This document shows, in pieces, positions 1 to 10,897 of a DNA stretch of 64,000 nt; positions within the stretch are counted from its first letter, which is position 1, and each line of letters opens with the position of its first letter. Origin of the DNA: Symbiodinium natans (Eukaryota > Sar > Dinophyceae > Suessiales > Symbiodiniaceae); contig CAJNDS010001035.1 in the NCBI GenBank assembly GCA_905221605.1, positions 757,634 to 821,633 of the forward strand. The letters run 5' to 3'. The position numbers and the translations under genes were made by a program. The notes under the pieces are model-generated. The model searched no databases, was not told the DNA's origin, and was given only the letters and a program-made list of their open reading frames with translations.

Positions 1-2778
1 GCATCCCATCCTGGTCGACGTTTTGCCGGCAAAACCCGCTGGTGCCACCTGCGCCGCACAAGACGTGACTGCCGATTGCGGGGAAGAGGTGTTTTGTTCC
101 TTGCCCTGCTGTGCTCCCCGGTTGGCGCCGTTGGCCATGGCCAAACTCATCCGCATGGCAACCTAGACGGTGAGGCCCACAGTTCTGTGCCGGGCAAGCC
201 TCACCGTGGGCCGTCAGAGGTTGCTGGGTTATCACTGTCCCTGATGCAAGTAAGCGTGTCGACAACGACCCAACACACTCCCATGCTTACCGTAGGGTCG
301 ATTCCACCAGCATCTAACCTCACTGACTTGTATCCCCTGGAAGAGGTCGGGTCGAGGCCACTCACTTTGCGAGAAGCATGTCAGCCCCAGTACGTGCGCC
401 AAATCGCAATCTTCCACGGACGGCTTGCCTCAGGATCCGAACCGTCAGTGCTACGGATTGATGCTAGGCTTTTCCGACCCGCCCTGGACACTGTAGTGAT
501 GCAAGCTTTCGGACTGGACGCCCGTGCTGCCCATCTTCTCTCCATACACTCGGTGCTTGCCGAACTGCCGACGGAGCAATATGTCCTTCAGGATGCAACA
601 CTGCCATGGAATGTCCACACAATCCCGGTTCGTGTGGCAGCCTCACCGGGGCACACCATGTCGGCGAATATGCACCGATACTCGACCTGCCGAGAAATTG
701 TCAAAGGACTTGCTGCTTCCTTGGGTTATCAGTATACTCCGGATGCCGATCTGTGTCATTGTGCCCCCGGTTGGTTTGTAGCTGATTCTCAGCCCTTGTT
801 GGTGCCAAGATGTGACACTATTACGTGGACCCCGGCTGCCAGAGTGCATCAGCAGAGGTCCAGGCTTAGGGACAGTGACCAGCGCATGGACAGAGCAGCT
901 TCGCAGTCCCCTTCTTCTACAGGGCATGCGTGCATTATCTCTGAGCTCGGCATCATTCATGCTGAATTGGACATGCTCATTAGCAAGTCAGAACAATTCC
1001 GCCGGTGGGTCAGGTCCTTCCCTGAACTTCAGCCACTCACGCTCCGTCGGTTGAAATACCCGCTGCCTGAGCTTCCACCGTTTCAGTACTTGGCGACAGC
1101 CGAAGGCGCCCTGGGAGGACACTCCTTGGCGGTCGATTTACGAGCTATCGATCTTGGGATCATCGTTGTCAATGCTAACAGATTCTCCACTTGTTGGCAA
1201 GTTCTCCACCAGCTGACGCAGTCGCACTCTCGCATCTTGCAGCCACAGGTGCTTCTGCAGGCAGTCAATGAAGGTGACACGCTCTGCTTCCTACATGACC
1301 TCCCGGTCCGACCACAGGTCCTACTACACGTTCTAGTCATGGCTCCACGGGGTACTCAGTGTCAACGCTGGCCACGATACCCTTCCCAGCAGGATGTATC
1401 TGCTCGCGTGCGTGGATACGGGATGCTGTCTTGGGTCATTCCCGGCTATACACACAGCGGCGACTGGCAGCGGCCTGAATTGGTGCTCCGGGACGGAGAC
1501 ATTGTTCAGTCCCATGCCCGCAAACCCTTGCCCCCCGCCCGGAAGGCCGCTAGGCGCTGTCGGACGCCGTGGGGTCCCGGTCTCCTGGTGGCAAGCTTCC
1601 TCTTCAGCTCACTCAGACACAGGAGCTGGACGCTAGTGCTACTGGCCCAGTCGATCGTAGCGGTCCAGGTCCCTCCCGCTAGGTCCCGCAGCCCAGCGCG
1701 CAACTCTGACATAGTGGATGTCGAGGACGATACTCTTCGACTGCGAAGCGTGCGTGTTGGCCTGTACGCAGAAGCCTCCCATCCTTTCTTGCCCACGAGG
1801 CCGGGGCTCGTGGGCGCTAGCGGTTTTCGCGGACTGCAGTTTTTGTGCCCAGTTGCAGGCGCTCAGGTGATATGCCGCAGGCAGCCTTCGGCGGAAGATT
1901 CGGAGGTGCTCGATGTCTTTCGGGATACCTGGCCACCTTGGCATTGCCAGCCCACACCGGTCTGGCCTGCCCTTACGCGGGAGATTCTCCACATGGTCCC
2001 ATGCCCTCCTGCGCCCTTACTCTGCGTAGTGGTCTGTGGCGCTGGGCCGGTATGCGCGCGCCTCCTACTTCGTGGCATGAGTCTACCGCAGGCAGCACAG
2101 GCACTAGGCTTTTCCGAGGTAGTCCCGCCACATGCCACCCTGATGGATGCGAATCCCAGCCTACGTCATGGAGATGTGCTTGTTGCTTTGGCTGCGGATC
2201 GAGTTCGGGCGGACCCTCAGCTGCCCACTTTCCTGACCATCGAACAGGCCCGGCATCAGGCCCGGCATCATGCCCTTTGGCAACTTCCCTTTATAGTCGC
2301 CCAGGAAGCGGCTGTCTGCCTTTGGCCAAGGACATGGAGCCCAGCGCCCCTCTACCTGCGCTTCCTGCAGTCGATCAAAGGTTGCCTCATCTGGCAGCCA
2401 CTGGGCCCCTGGGGGCAAGGAGCAAACTCGCGTTCCAGATGGGACCCACAGGTGGCATTCAAAGGGCATTTGTGCCACAAGAAAGCGCTGCCACAGGGCA
2501 GCATTTCGGAGCTGGGCGGCGGAAGCAATCGACACAGTCCCCCCGGCGAGGCCCCCGTCGATCATACAGAGGGGATGCAAACAGTACATCACTACGCAGG
2601 TGGATACGCTGCTGCCCCGGCGCTGCCATACCGCGAGCTGCCAGCACTTCTAGTGCTACGTGCAGAAACAACTGTCCGAACATGCCAGGAGACTGATGCC
2701 GGACAGCCTCCAACAGCCAGTGAAAGGGTACACTATGCGGGGGTTCGTCAGCCGTCCGATGCAAGTTATCATACATAG
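1..2778 (+). pseudogene. N-terminal module region of the retrotransposon polyprotein (ORF1-like)
   Basis: The frame is open from base 1 without a stop until 2,776; the first ATG is not a convincing start, so this is probably the inside of a longer protein. Near its start is a hydrophobic stretch (GVLFLALLCSPVGAVG, about 88-135). Two parallel units follow, each with a strand-like hydrophobic run, R-[YF]-S-T-C, a helix-like segment and a D-x-L-C or G-D-T-L-C ending. L-R-D-G-D-I lies at 1,486-1,503, followed by a hydrophobic span (about 1,560-1,660) and an SRSP stretch. A V-R-V-G-L module (1,747 onward) then ends in L-R-H-G-D-V at 2,161. Real homology probably stops between 2,300 and 2,460; the last part overlaps a better minus-strand frame. 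Function is unknown. The resemblance of the LxDGDxV ending to beta-grasp folds is only an inference. Confidence 0.65.
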
Positions 2779-3811
2779 GCGCTGAACTAAGGGAGTTCTC
2801 CGGGGGAAGGACCAAGAGCTTGCGGCAATCGGCTCGTGCTATAGCAATTTCACAAAGCACGGTAGGTCCTTCTAGCAGAGCAACTCGCTTCCTAGCCTCC
2901 CAACACAGGTCGCTATCTGGCGCGCGTTGCCATAACCGGCCCAGTCCAGCGTCGAGCTGCTGAAGCGCGAGCAGGAGAGCACCCTTCCTGGGAAAGACAC
3001 CTTTGACAGCGCATGCAATACCCAGCTGCGCCGGGTCATGGGCATCGCAGAGCCAAACCACTGTGCACAAGCAGCCGCGAGGGGCAGCCAGCAAGACCGG
3101 ATGCAAAACACCAAAATCGGCATGAGGCAGGTCCACAATCGTGACTGGGGCAGCGTCAATTGGCTGTATTTGGTTGAGGAGGTCCAATACGGTATCCCTA
3201 GCCGATACGCCTGCCATGCGATGCAACCACAAATGAGGTTGCTCTGGTTGGATGAGGGGAAACACCTGTGTCTCCAAGCCCCGGAATTGCGGATGTGGCC
3301 GGAAGAAGAAGGATGCCACACTGACATCTAAAACCTCAGGCCTCAAGTGTGCTGAAGAAGGGACGACCAGACAAGAGTCGCCGTTGCGGGGAAACCCGGA
3401 AAAGGCGCAGTCCACACGGAAGGGCGGTGAGGGGAGTTGCCCGGCGGCCCAGCTATGAACCTGAGCCCCCGCCTGTGCAGCGTCGACTGCGATACATGTC
3501 ACACTATCCTCCAACTTAACCAGGATGTTAACCTTATGCGCCTCCGGCGCAGCGGCCGTGAGATGCACACACTGGTCGTCGGGTGCTGCAGCGATCGGAT
3601 CCAGCCGGTGGAAGCGAGTAAGTGATGGCTCACTCAACAGAGCACTGCTTACATGCTGCCATGTGCACTTGGCAAGGAAGGCCCTGTGCAGTTGACCTCC
3701 CGGGAACCACACCCGGAAATGGATCAACCTTGCATCGTCACTCCCTAGTAGGCTGGGGCTCAAAAGGGGTGCGAGCACTCGTCCTGCCATTAAGCTCCCG
3801 TTGAATGGCAC
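2459..3811 (-). pseudogene. Inverted fragment encoding modules related to the N-terminal region
   Basis: A 450-codon frame on the minus strand sits where the plus strand has only fragments. Its protein resembles the plus-strand modules: HPVLLAAPRG corresponds to TIPVRVAASPG, then come a helix-like L-x-x-L segment, D-S-D-L-C matching D-A-D-L-C, and G-P-T-V-L-C matching the G-D-T-L-C type ending. It also carries VWFPGGQL followed by a T-W-Q-H-V-S-S-A-L-L helix, in the style of these elements. I infer an inversion, or an oppositely oriented insertion of a related element, within the module region. The stop codon lies at 2,459-2,461. Function is unknown. Confidence 0.55.
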
Positions 3812-4136
3812 GGTGCGTTGCGCTGGAAGCCGTCAAGGTCATGGCGGCAGCGGAGTCCCCCCAATGGGAGACTGCTATGCGGCCAGCTCGTAATGGAGGA
3901 GCACTTCCTGCACGAGCTCCGTCTGCTTGGGAGGTAATGCCATGGGCCAGGCAGATACCCCAGGCCATCATCTGCTTGGGGACCCCACCATGAGCGACCA
4001 GGAAGGCAACACAACCAATGGAGTAGAGCCAGGGACCACGCCTCCGAGCAGCACTATGTGCATCGCCGCCTTCGCCCCCGCCTACACTGCAGCCGTCCGC
4101 TTCTGAGAGACATTCAGAGTCCCGGGACCGAGGCAA
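3738..4136 (-). pseudogene. Upstream continuation of the inverted fragment, frameshifted
   Basis: This minus-strand frame overlaps the preceding one by about 70 bp in another phase, so a frameshift near 3,740-3,810 is likely. It encodes an RRR stretch, then a hydrophobic run (WLYSIGCVAFLVAHGG and MMAWGICLAHGI) like the membrane-type spans that follow the LRDGD motif on the plus strand. Together with the 2,459-3,811 frame it gives an inverted segment of about 1.7 kb. The right breakpoint should lie near 4,140-4,200, where the plus strand becomes coding again. Confidence 0.4.
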
Positions 4137-4193
4137 CCCCGTCAGCGGCCGTGCACGGCACGGTTACCGGCAGGGGCTGTTTGGCGTCCAGAC

Positions 4194-4559
4194 TTGTGCT
4201 CCTTTCAGGAGCAATGGGAGGGCTCAGGGATTCGATGGACACCTGTGCCTTGGATGCCCAAGCCGGGCTGCCACCTGTGCAGCAGGTCAGACAACCCCGT
4301 TCGGGCCCATGTTTTGCTCATCGAATCCCGCGTAGCGGCGCAGCCTTACTGTGCGGTACGCCTGCGGGACGATATCCCTCCATGCGCATATGTCATACGC
4401 GGGGGTAGTGAAGCGTGCAATAACTTGCGGGACGGCGATGTGGTCGAAGCCCGGCCTGCCGCTGGCGCTGTTGGCTCCCCGCGCTCCCTGAACATCTGCC
4501 TCTTCTTAGGCCACTGGAATGCTCCTGTACGGCTTGGGCTCTGCTGCGGCATCGGATGA
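4194..4559 (+). pseudogene. LRDGD module fragment of retrotransposon polyprotein
   Basis: Plus-strand coding resumes here. The peptide has a C-x2-C pair (CHLCSR), a strand-like run (AHVLLIESRVA), Y-V-I-R-G-G and the module ending N-L-R-D-G-D-V-V at about 4,421-4,444. It aligns by pattern with the modules ending at 1,503, 2,181 and 5,097. The frame is lost near 4,510-4,530 and continues in another phase with an SRSP-rich linker, as after the first module. The frameshift is seen directly; the shared ancestry of the modules is inferred. Confidence 0.5.
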
Positions 4560-5127
4560 GGAGGACGATAGCCCAGGGTCTCCTCGCTCTAGATCTCCTC
4601 GGTGCTCTAGTGAGTCCGCTTCGGCGACAAGATTCGTGCGTCCTCGCACGGTGAGGGTTGGACTGTTTCATCAACACGGAACTCTATCTTTCAGACCGCG
4701 ACCGCTGACTATAGGAGCCTCTCAGTTCTTCGGACTTCAACTCTTGTGCCCGGTCACTGGACCCATGCCGCCGCTCAAAGTCCCCTCCTCCATCACCGAC
4801 ACGGACATGATCGCCTTCTTCCAACAGGGCATGCCTCGGTGGGACTCGCCGTTGGTGCCTGTCTGGCCTGCAGTTAGTCTGAGCACCTTACATTTTGTAC
4901 CAGCAGCGCCGCAGCCCTTGGTGACGGTCCTGATTGCCAATCAGGCGCAACCGTCGCCGCGCCTAGTGCTGCGACGTTCACCCAAGGCGGCTTGGGAACG
5001 CTCTCTAGGCGTGGGCTATACGTATAAAGGGCCGGTGTCCCTGGACCCTACTGCATCTGACTGGGCTGACGTCTATCTCCGTGACGGGGACGTCTTTGTG
5101 CAATTAATCATGTTTTGGATCTGGTGA
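4519..5127 (+). pseudogene. Second VRVGL/LRDGD module of retrotransposon polyprotein
   Basis: An acidic and SRSP-type linker (EEDD, SPRSRSPR) leads into R-T-V-R-V-G-L-F, then G-A-S-x-F-F-G-L-Q-L-L-C-P-V-T-G. This matches R-S-V-R-V-G-L-Y and G-A-S-G-F-R-G-L-Q-F-L-C-P-V-A-G at about 1,745-1,857. PVWPAVSLSTLHFVP likewise matches PVWPALTREILHMVP. The module ends in Y-L-R-D-G-D-V-F (about 5,074-5,097). So the approximately 450-bp module occurs twice in direct orientation, about 2.9 kb apart, with the inverted block between them. The stop at 5,127 is a frameshift product; the next LRDGD half-module follows in another phase. Confidence 0.55.
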
Positions 5128-6005
5128 GCCCTGTCGTTTGTAGACGACGCAGTGCGGATGCGACGTCACTAAGCGACACCTGCATTATCCGCGGAGCGGG
5201 CGGAGGCACCACTGTGAGCCAGTTAAGAGATGGAGATGTCATTGACCGCATTCTCCCCGACTCTGAGGGTATGGCACACAGGAACGGCAACGTATGGCGG
5301 ATACTGCTTCTGCTGGTCCCTCTTTCCCTTGGACTGCTCTATCCTTCTTGGGCTGTAGCTGCGGGTCTGCTTGTAGTGACCATGGTGTCGTCGAATCCCT
5401 GCAGAAAGGGACATGATCTGCGGGCTGCCAGGTGTAAGGTTCCGTTGACGGCGCGCACCTCACGCTCATCTGCCATGTCACCCATTGGGACGTCCACTCC
5501 CAAGGTAGGGTGGGGACAGGAGCCGTCCGGAGGCATGACCTTTTGGTTGCGACGTGTTCCCCGCCTTCCCGTTGCCTGCTGTCTTTGCGGTTGGCAGGCG
5601 GCAGTTGACTGCCTTGCTAGGGCCCCGCATACCGTCATGCACGATGCCTCTCTGGAGGAGCTGGTCCCAACTGAGCGGCCTTGCCATTTCCAACTTTGGC
5701 AATGCTACCTCTGTCCTAGAGGGGCCCCGAGTCTGCAGTGGCAACAGCTCCCAGACCAATCTTGGCAGGCCGATCTCACCGGGGCAGCACGGGTGCAAGA
5801 ATACCTGTATCGGCATTGGATGGCAGATGACTTGGAGCAGCAGCTCCCCGTGTCGGTGCCTCCCCTGCTCCGTGGGACTTGTACCCCTCCTGGGTTCGAG
5901 GTGTACCTGAACAACTGCTCATCTCGACCGACGGCTCCGGCGTTAAGGACGGAGCCTGGGCCTTCACGGCATGGGGCTGGCAGGAAGGAGCATGGAAGAA
6001 AATAG
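5115..6005 (+). pseudogene. Last LRDGD half-module, membrane-like span and Cys-rich linker before RNase H
   Basis: C-I-I-R-G-A-G leads to Q-L-R-D-G-D-V-I at 5,220-5,243, the fifth LRDGD copy. A long hydrophobic segment (about 5,290-5,395, with ILLLLVPLSLGLLYP) could cross a membrane. A Cys-containing linker follows (ACCLCGW and QCYLCPRG, possibly metal-binding). Coding then shifts frame near 5,895-5,915, where the RNase H domain begins in the frame of the next entry. The frame continues to 6,005 only as an out-of-phase tail. Confidence 0.55.
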
Positions 6006-6373
6006 GCTGGGAAAATGGTGTGCTCCACCGCACACCTTGGAATACTGGACCACCACCCCCAGCAGCCTTACAATCCTATGCGGCCGAGCTCGAGGCCTTG
6101 CAGCAGGCTGCCCTATGGGCCACAGTTTGGATTGATGCCAACCTCGCAGCATGGGGCACTAGGCCGATGCGCGTCCTAGCAGCTGTTGATAATCATCAGG
6201 CGGCCCTCATGGTGGCAGCGGGGCATGCACAGGCATTAACCCCGTGGGCGCTTGACGCGCGGTATGCCTGGCAAGCCGTCCAGTCAAGGGTCAGCACCGA
6301 CTTCGTGCACACGCCTGGACATGCAGGCTTCTTGATCAACGAGCTGGCAGATAGCCTAGCAGGTCTTGCTGCA
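5915..6373 (+). other. RNase H type I domain
   Basis: The sequence shows STDGSG with the first catalytic Asp (residue 18 of the 5,879 frame), A-A-E-L-E-A-L-Q with the catalytic Glu (residue 70 or 72), A-V-D-N with the second Asp (residue 104), and V-H-T-P-G-H-A-G-F-L-I-N-E-L-A-D with the His and last Asp (144 and 158). This is the complete DEDD/H set of type I RNase H, the enzyme that degrades the RNA strand of RNA-DNA hybrids. The start of the domain coincides with the frameshift near 5,900. Confidence 0.88.
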
Positions 6374-6595
6374 ACAGGATCCGCGATCACTCCTGCCTCC
6401 CCTAGGCCGTTGCCGGCGGATTGGACTCAGCTATGGCAGACAGGGGCTGCGAACCTCTGGCTGGTCCCCTTTGGAACCTTGGAGGGAGCTACAGCCATGC
6501 ACATTAACATTGGTGGTACTGCGGCCTCGGCAGAGCAAGCTGGGGCGCCAGCCGCGGAAGCCACGTTGCTGCAGCAGCCAGATACTCTGTGCCGG

Positions 6596-7393
6596 CTGCC
6601 TTTTACGGCTGTCCAGGCCAATGTGCAAACCATCCGCGATGTCCTGCCTCATTTCTTTAATCGCACGGGCACTGGGCAACGTCGCGCCTATCTGTGCCGC
6701 CAACTGACAGAACAAGAGATTGATGTCGTCACCCTTCAGGAATGCAGATCCAGGAGCGGTCGGTGGAAGCTGGGGCATTTCTTGACTTGGCGCTCCGGGG
6801 CTGACAGACAGGGGCAGGCGGGCTGCGAGATCTGGATTCGCTCCACCTGGCTAGCTGGCGGCAATGGGCTCGACGATTGGGTGATTGTTCACTCCGAACC
6901 CAGATTACTGATCGTGAGATCGCGATATCTGCAGCCGCCAGTTGTTGTTGGGTCCGCACACGCGCCCCATGCTGACCGTCCAGAGCCAGAAATCCGCCGC
7001 TTCTGGGGGACCATGAGTCAGGCCTTACGCAAGCTGCGCCCGAACTCGGCCATCTGGATCGGGCTTGATGCTAACGCTGACTTCACCCAGGCAGACCCGG
7101 AGGGCATGGCCGTAGGATCCCGGGTTGGGGTGCATGAGCCCAGAGTAGGCGAGGACAAACTTCTGCAGCTTGTTGGGGACTTCCAACTATGGGCGCCGGC
7201 TACTTTTGACACCATCCATGCAGGTGCCACATGGACCTGGCAGCATGCGTCCGGTCTTCGTAAGCGACTGGATCACTTTCTAGCGACTGCCGCACACTGC
7301 GATGTGACATGCACCCAGCAATACCCTACACTCGATATCCTCTGCGGGGCGCGCGACCATATGCCTCTCTGGGCGGTAGGCTCCATCACCTTG
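6596..7393 (+). other. EEP (AP-endonuclease-like) domain
   Basis: Motifs in order: Q-A-N-V-Q-T (Asn 248), T-L-Q-E-C-R (metal-binding Glu 288), G-S-A-H-A-P-H (His 361), G-L-D-A-N-A-D (Asp 397 and Asn 399), T-W-T-W-Q-H-A-S-G-L-R-K-R-L-D-H-F (Asp 465), and R-D-H-M-P-L-W (Asp-His 493-494). These are the signature blocks of the exonuclease-endonuclease-phosphatase family that nicks target DNA for non-LTR retrotransposons. No catalytic residue appears lost. Confidence 0.88.
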
Positions 7394-8125
7394 CCCACCC
7401 AGAATCACAAACCGGAAGGGTCTCGTATCCCCTCTGCGACTGAAATGCATGACCTTGCACCCAAGTTGTGGCGAATGCAGCCTTCGTGGGCACAGATCAT
7501 GCATGTCTCCGCGACGCAGCAGTTGAAATGCTTAACAGAGTCCTTCTCCCGGGCGCGCAAACACCTTCCGCGCAAGCCTCAGGCGGTGCCGACACAGCCC
7601 TACCTTAGCCAAGAGGCTTGGCAGGCCTTGCAGCGCCTCAAACGCACCCGTGAGCTTAAAGCAGGCTGTCGCAAAGCTGCCCTTAAAGCCTGGACCCGGG
7701 TATGCTTCCTCCAGGCCTGGAGACGTGGTCGACATGCCGACGGCCAGGTCCGGTTGCGGATATGGCGTAGGTACGCTCAGTTGGCCCAACTTGAACGCCG
7801 CCTCAAGCTGCTAACTACTAAACTGGCGCGCCGCGACAAGGCGAGACACTTGCACTCATTGCTGTCCGGTGCGATCGGCAAGTGGCACACTACAGGTCGG
7901 CCTGACCAGGCTCTTCTCCATCTCCGTTGGGCATCACGACGGGCTGCTGACCGTCGACGTGTCGCCGCTGCGGGGGGCTATGACACGCAGGATGCCTTGC
8001 GTGAACAATTTCGCTCCCAGGAAGCGGGGACAGTAGTTACCCGCGATCAGCTCCAGCAGCACCATGATGCATGGCAAGCCAAGCCCTCGGTGGCGTGTCC
8101 GGCTGCGGTACCGACACTTGCGCAA

Positions 8126-9260
8126 GCGGAAGCCATTTGCCGCCGACAAAAGGCCAACAAGGCCCCGGGACCCGACGGCATCCGTAATGGCCTATGGCAA
8201 TCCCAGCCAGTGCTAGCAGGCCGGTGGGTCTGGCTCTTGCAGGCAAAAATGGCCCTGTCGGTCAGGGAGCCGGCCGACTTTAAGAATGCGCTGGCCTGTG
8301 CACTGTATAAGAAGGGTCCGCCCCACCTACCGGCCAACTATCGCAGCATTGTCCTCCTGAACGGCGCGGCCAAGCTCTGGCACGGCCACTTGCGTAATAC
8401 CTTGGGCAGACGGGTCGTAGACGCGTACCAACCGCTGCAGCTAGGGGGACGCCCGGGCATGCATGTGGGATCTGCCCTGGCCGCTTTCCGGTCGGCCGTC
8501 GGCCTGTCACAAAGTGCCGGGCGCTCGATCCTGGCCCTTTTCGTTGATGTTTAGGCGGCTTTTTATGAGGTCGATCGGGAACTGCTTTTCGGAGGGCCAG
8601 GTGACCGCAGGCCCCAGGCTGACAACATCCTACCTTGGATTCAGCAACTCCTTGACGTGGGGGCGCTGGCCCGACTAGGTGTCCCCGATTCTGAGATGGC
8701 TCTGCTGCAGGACTGTGTCACGGGTTCGAGTTGGCTCCTGTGTGGGGACTCCCTGCCCGTGCTCGCGGCGCGGGGTAGCAGGCCCGGAGACGGGCTGGCC
8801 GATGTCCTTTTTGGAGCCGTCATGTCTTGCCTCATTCGGGAGCTCAGTCGCCGGCTACAACATGCTGGCGTGGGTCATGGCGCCTTGCAAATTGCACTTG
8901 GGGAGCCCGAGGCCACGATTTGCCCGATCGCCTGGGCTGACGACCTGGTGTTGCTTGCGGATGTGGAGAGTGCCGCCGACCTGCCACCAGCAGCCCGCTG
9001 CATGAGCAACATTACCCTTCAAACTTTCTCCGAGTTTCGCCTTCGGGTCAACTTGGGGGCAGGGAAGACCGAGCTTCTAGTCGATCCGCGGGGTCAAGGA
9101 GCTGCTACGGTTCGGGGGGAGCTGCTCCAAGGGCCGGCATCCTTGTGCTTGGCCGACGGTCAGCAGATCCGCATTTGCCCGGAGTATAAGTATCTTGGGG
9201 TGCCCCAGGTACCTAGAGACACGGGCAGGAGAGATGTTGAGCTCTCCGTGTGTCGCGGTA
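8126..9260 (+). other. Reverse transcriptase domain (LINE type)
   Basis: K-A-P-G-P-D-G-I-R-N (about 8,159), K-K-G-x-x-x-x-P-A-N-Y-R-S-I, Q-L-G-G-R-P-G, motif A F-V-D-V with the TAG after it, motif B R-G-S-R-P-G-D-G-L-A-D-V-L-F, motif C A-W-A-D-D-L-V-L-L-A-D (Asp-Asp codons 8,939-8,944), N-L-G-A-G-K-T-E-L-L and Y-K-Y-L-G-V are all present in order. This is a nearly intact catalytic core, broken only by the stop codon at 8,552-8,554. Confidence 0.92.
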
Positions 9261-9862
9261 GGGTTGCAGAGGTTGCTGCAGGTCCCTTGCTCACCAACGA
9301 TCACCTGCCATGGCCACTCCGTGTGGCGTGGATTGATGGTCGTGTGTTGCCCTCGGCATATTCCAGCCTGTCCACCATGCTTGCGCCGCATCCGCGCTGC
9401 CTCACCCCTCTCGCCGGCTTTCTCGATCGCGTCAGGAGGAAAACCTGGCGCACGTGGCAGAACGCGCGCCACGCAACTAACGCTATGTTGGAGATCCTGG
9501 TGCCTTGCACCTCCCCACCTGCTGAGGGCCTGCTTATCGCCAGGACACGGCTGCTGGTCCAGTTATGCGTGTCGGCTCCTGAGCCTGTGTGGGAGATTGT
9601 CGAGGCAGCGTACTACCGTGACGTTCCTTGGGTCATAGCGTTAGCGCGCGCCGCTAAGGTTGTAGGCATGGCTGCGAGCCTTGGTGCGGGGTGGTTGGAG
9701 CAAGGTCTCCGCACGTCTGTACGGCGCCATGCAAGGCCTCTCTTGGCCGCCTGCAAGCGGGTTAGCCGCTCGGGGACTCTGGTACGTGCCATCAAAGACT
9801 TGTGGGTCACGAGGGAAGTCCGATCCCATCGTGGCACCATAGGTTCTGCCTGCGACTCGGTT

Positions 9863-10030
9863 TGCCCAGAGTGCCTCCAGGTTCTGCCATCTAAACACGC
9901 GCTTGCCACCCACCTACATCGCAAGCATGGTAAAGTTTCCGACAGCATGTCCATGATCACAGACACAGTCTGCCGGTGGTATCTTCAAGACTTCCACTCA
10001 ACGACGCGACTGAGGTACCACATTGAGCAT
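9863..10030 (+). other. C2H2 zinc finger pair, second finger degenerate
   Basis: C-P-E-C-L-Q-V-L-P-S-K-H-A-L followed by H-L-H-R-K-H gives C-x2-C-x12-H-x4-H, a good finger (9,863-9,928). The second unit has D-T-V-C-R-W-Y and R-Y-H-I-E-H (9,971-10,030): the second Cys is Tyr, a one-base change from TGY to TAY, so it probably no longer binds zinc. Such fingers after the reverse transcriptase are thought to bind element RNA or target DNA. Confidence 0.75.
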
Positions 10031-10897
10031 GTGCCGGCCTGCCGCTCTGGGCTCCGCCATGTCGTGGGGCCTCTCTACGCCCCAGGGGTCGGCACGAGGC
10101 GTAAGGGCACCGCCAGACATTTGCGTGTGCCGCCTTTGCAATTGCCTGGGCCTCGCCTGCCCACTCCCTGTGAACGTGCTGCGGCCGCTGCGGACCGGTA
10201 TGCGACGCCGGACGAGCTAGCAGCTGAGCAGCAGTCCTGGATGCAGCTGGAGCAAGCCACAGCCGATCGGGCTGCCCAGGCGCGTGCCGCTTTGCTACGC
10301 GATGTGCCTGGAGTCGTCCTGGATACCGGCCGTCACTGCCCGGCACCACCCACATGGACGAGGGCATGGTTCATCTCTGATCATCCGGCGCACCCCTCTC
10401 CTTTCTGGGAGGGAATCACCGCACCTGGCCTCTGGCAGGCTGCTGCCAGTTGGTCTGCATCGTGGGAAGTGTGGGCCAGGATTGCCTATGAGCCGTGGTG
10501 GTCTCGCACGCTTTGGGATGCCTTGGCAAACCTTCGGCTTGAAGCCGCTCTGCAACTCCCGTGGGACGAGTCGACCATTCGGCGTGGCTCGAACAAGGAG
10601 TCTTGTACACTGGAGCGGGTGTCCTTCATCCGGCATCTTGTCACCATGCGTCGTGTGCTCACGGCCCTGGGGCCCTTTGGTGCCCTGTGGTGGGTCGGCT
10701 CTCCGACCACTGCTGTCCGGTCCGTCCTGGCATCAGTCGACCGCTCACTTCTGGTTCGCATGGTTTCCCTGCACGGTACTTGCGCCACGCTGGTCTCCCG
10801 TTGGGCTGGCGCTGTGGATCGCTTTCGTGGTTGGTGGTCGAGGCCTGGTGTGATCGCCCGCCCACTGCAGCTTTCCCCCGTGCACCACGTTCATTGA

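Larger units (their letters stand above)
5879..10897 (+). pseudogene. RNase H / EEP endonuclease / reverse transcriptase polyprotein, one in-frame stop
   Basis: One frame runs from about 5,879 to the TGA at 10,895-10,897 with a single TAG at 8,552-8,554. Order: type I RNase H (about 5,915-6,373), EEP/APE-like endonuclease (6,596-7,393), a basic Trp/Arg-rich linker, reverse transcriptase (about 8,126-9,260) and a C2H2 zinc finger (9,863-9,928). Such proteins nick target DNA, prime cDNA synthesis at the nick and copy the element RNA. The TAG replaces a codon in motif A, giving FVDV-stop-AAFYEVD; Lys or Arg usually occupies this site in LINEs, so one base change (such as AAG to TAG) explains it. 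All other visible catalytic motifs are kept, so the copy is young. The upstream end connects to the module region by a frameshift. RNase H placed before the endonuclease is unusual; in most LINEs it follows the reverse transcriptase. Confidence 0.9.

Noticed and set aside
3038-3811. Plus-strand frames opposite the 2,459-3,811 minus frame
   Set aside because: They are short and lack module motifs; the minus frame is longer and resembles neighbouring modules.
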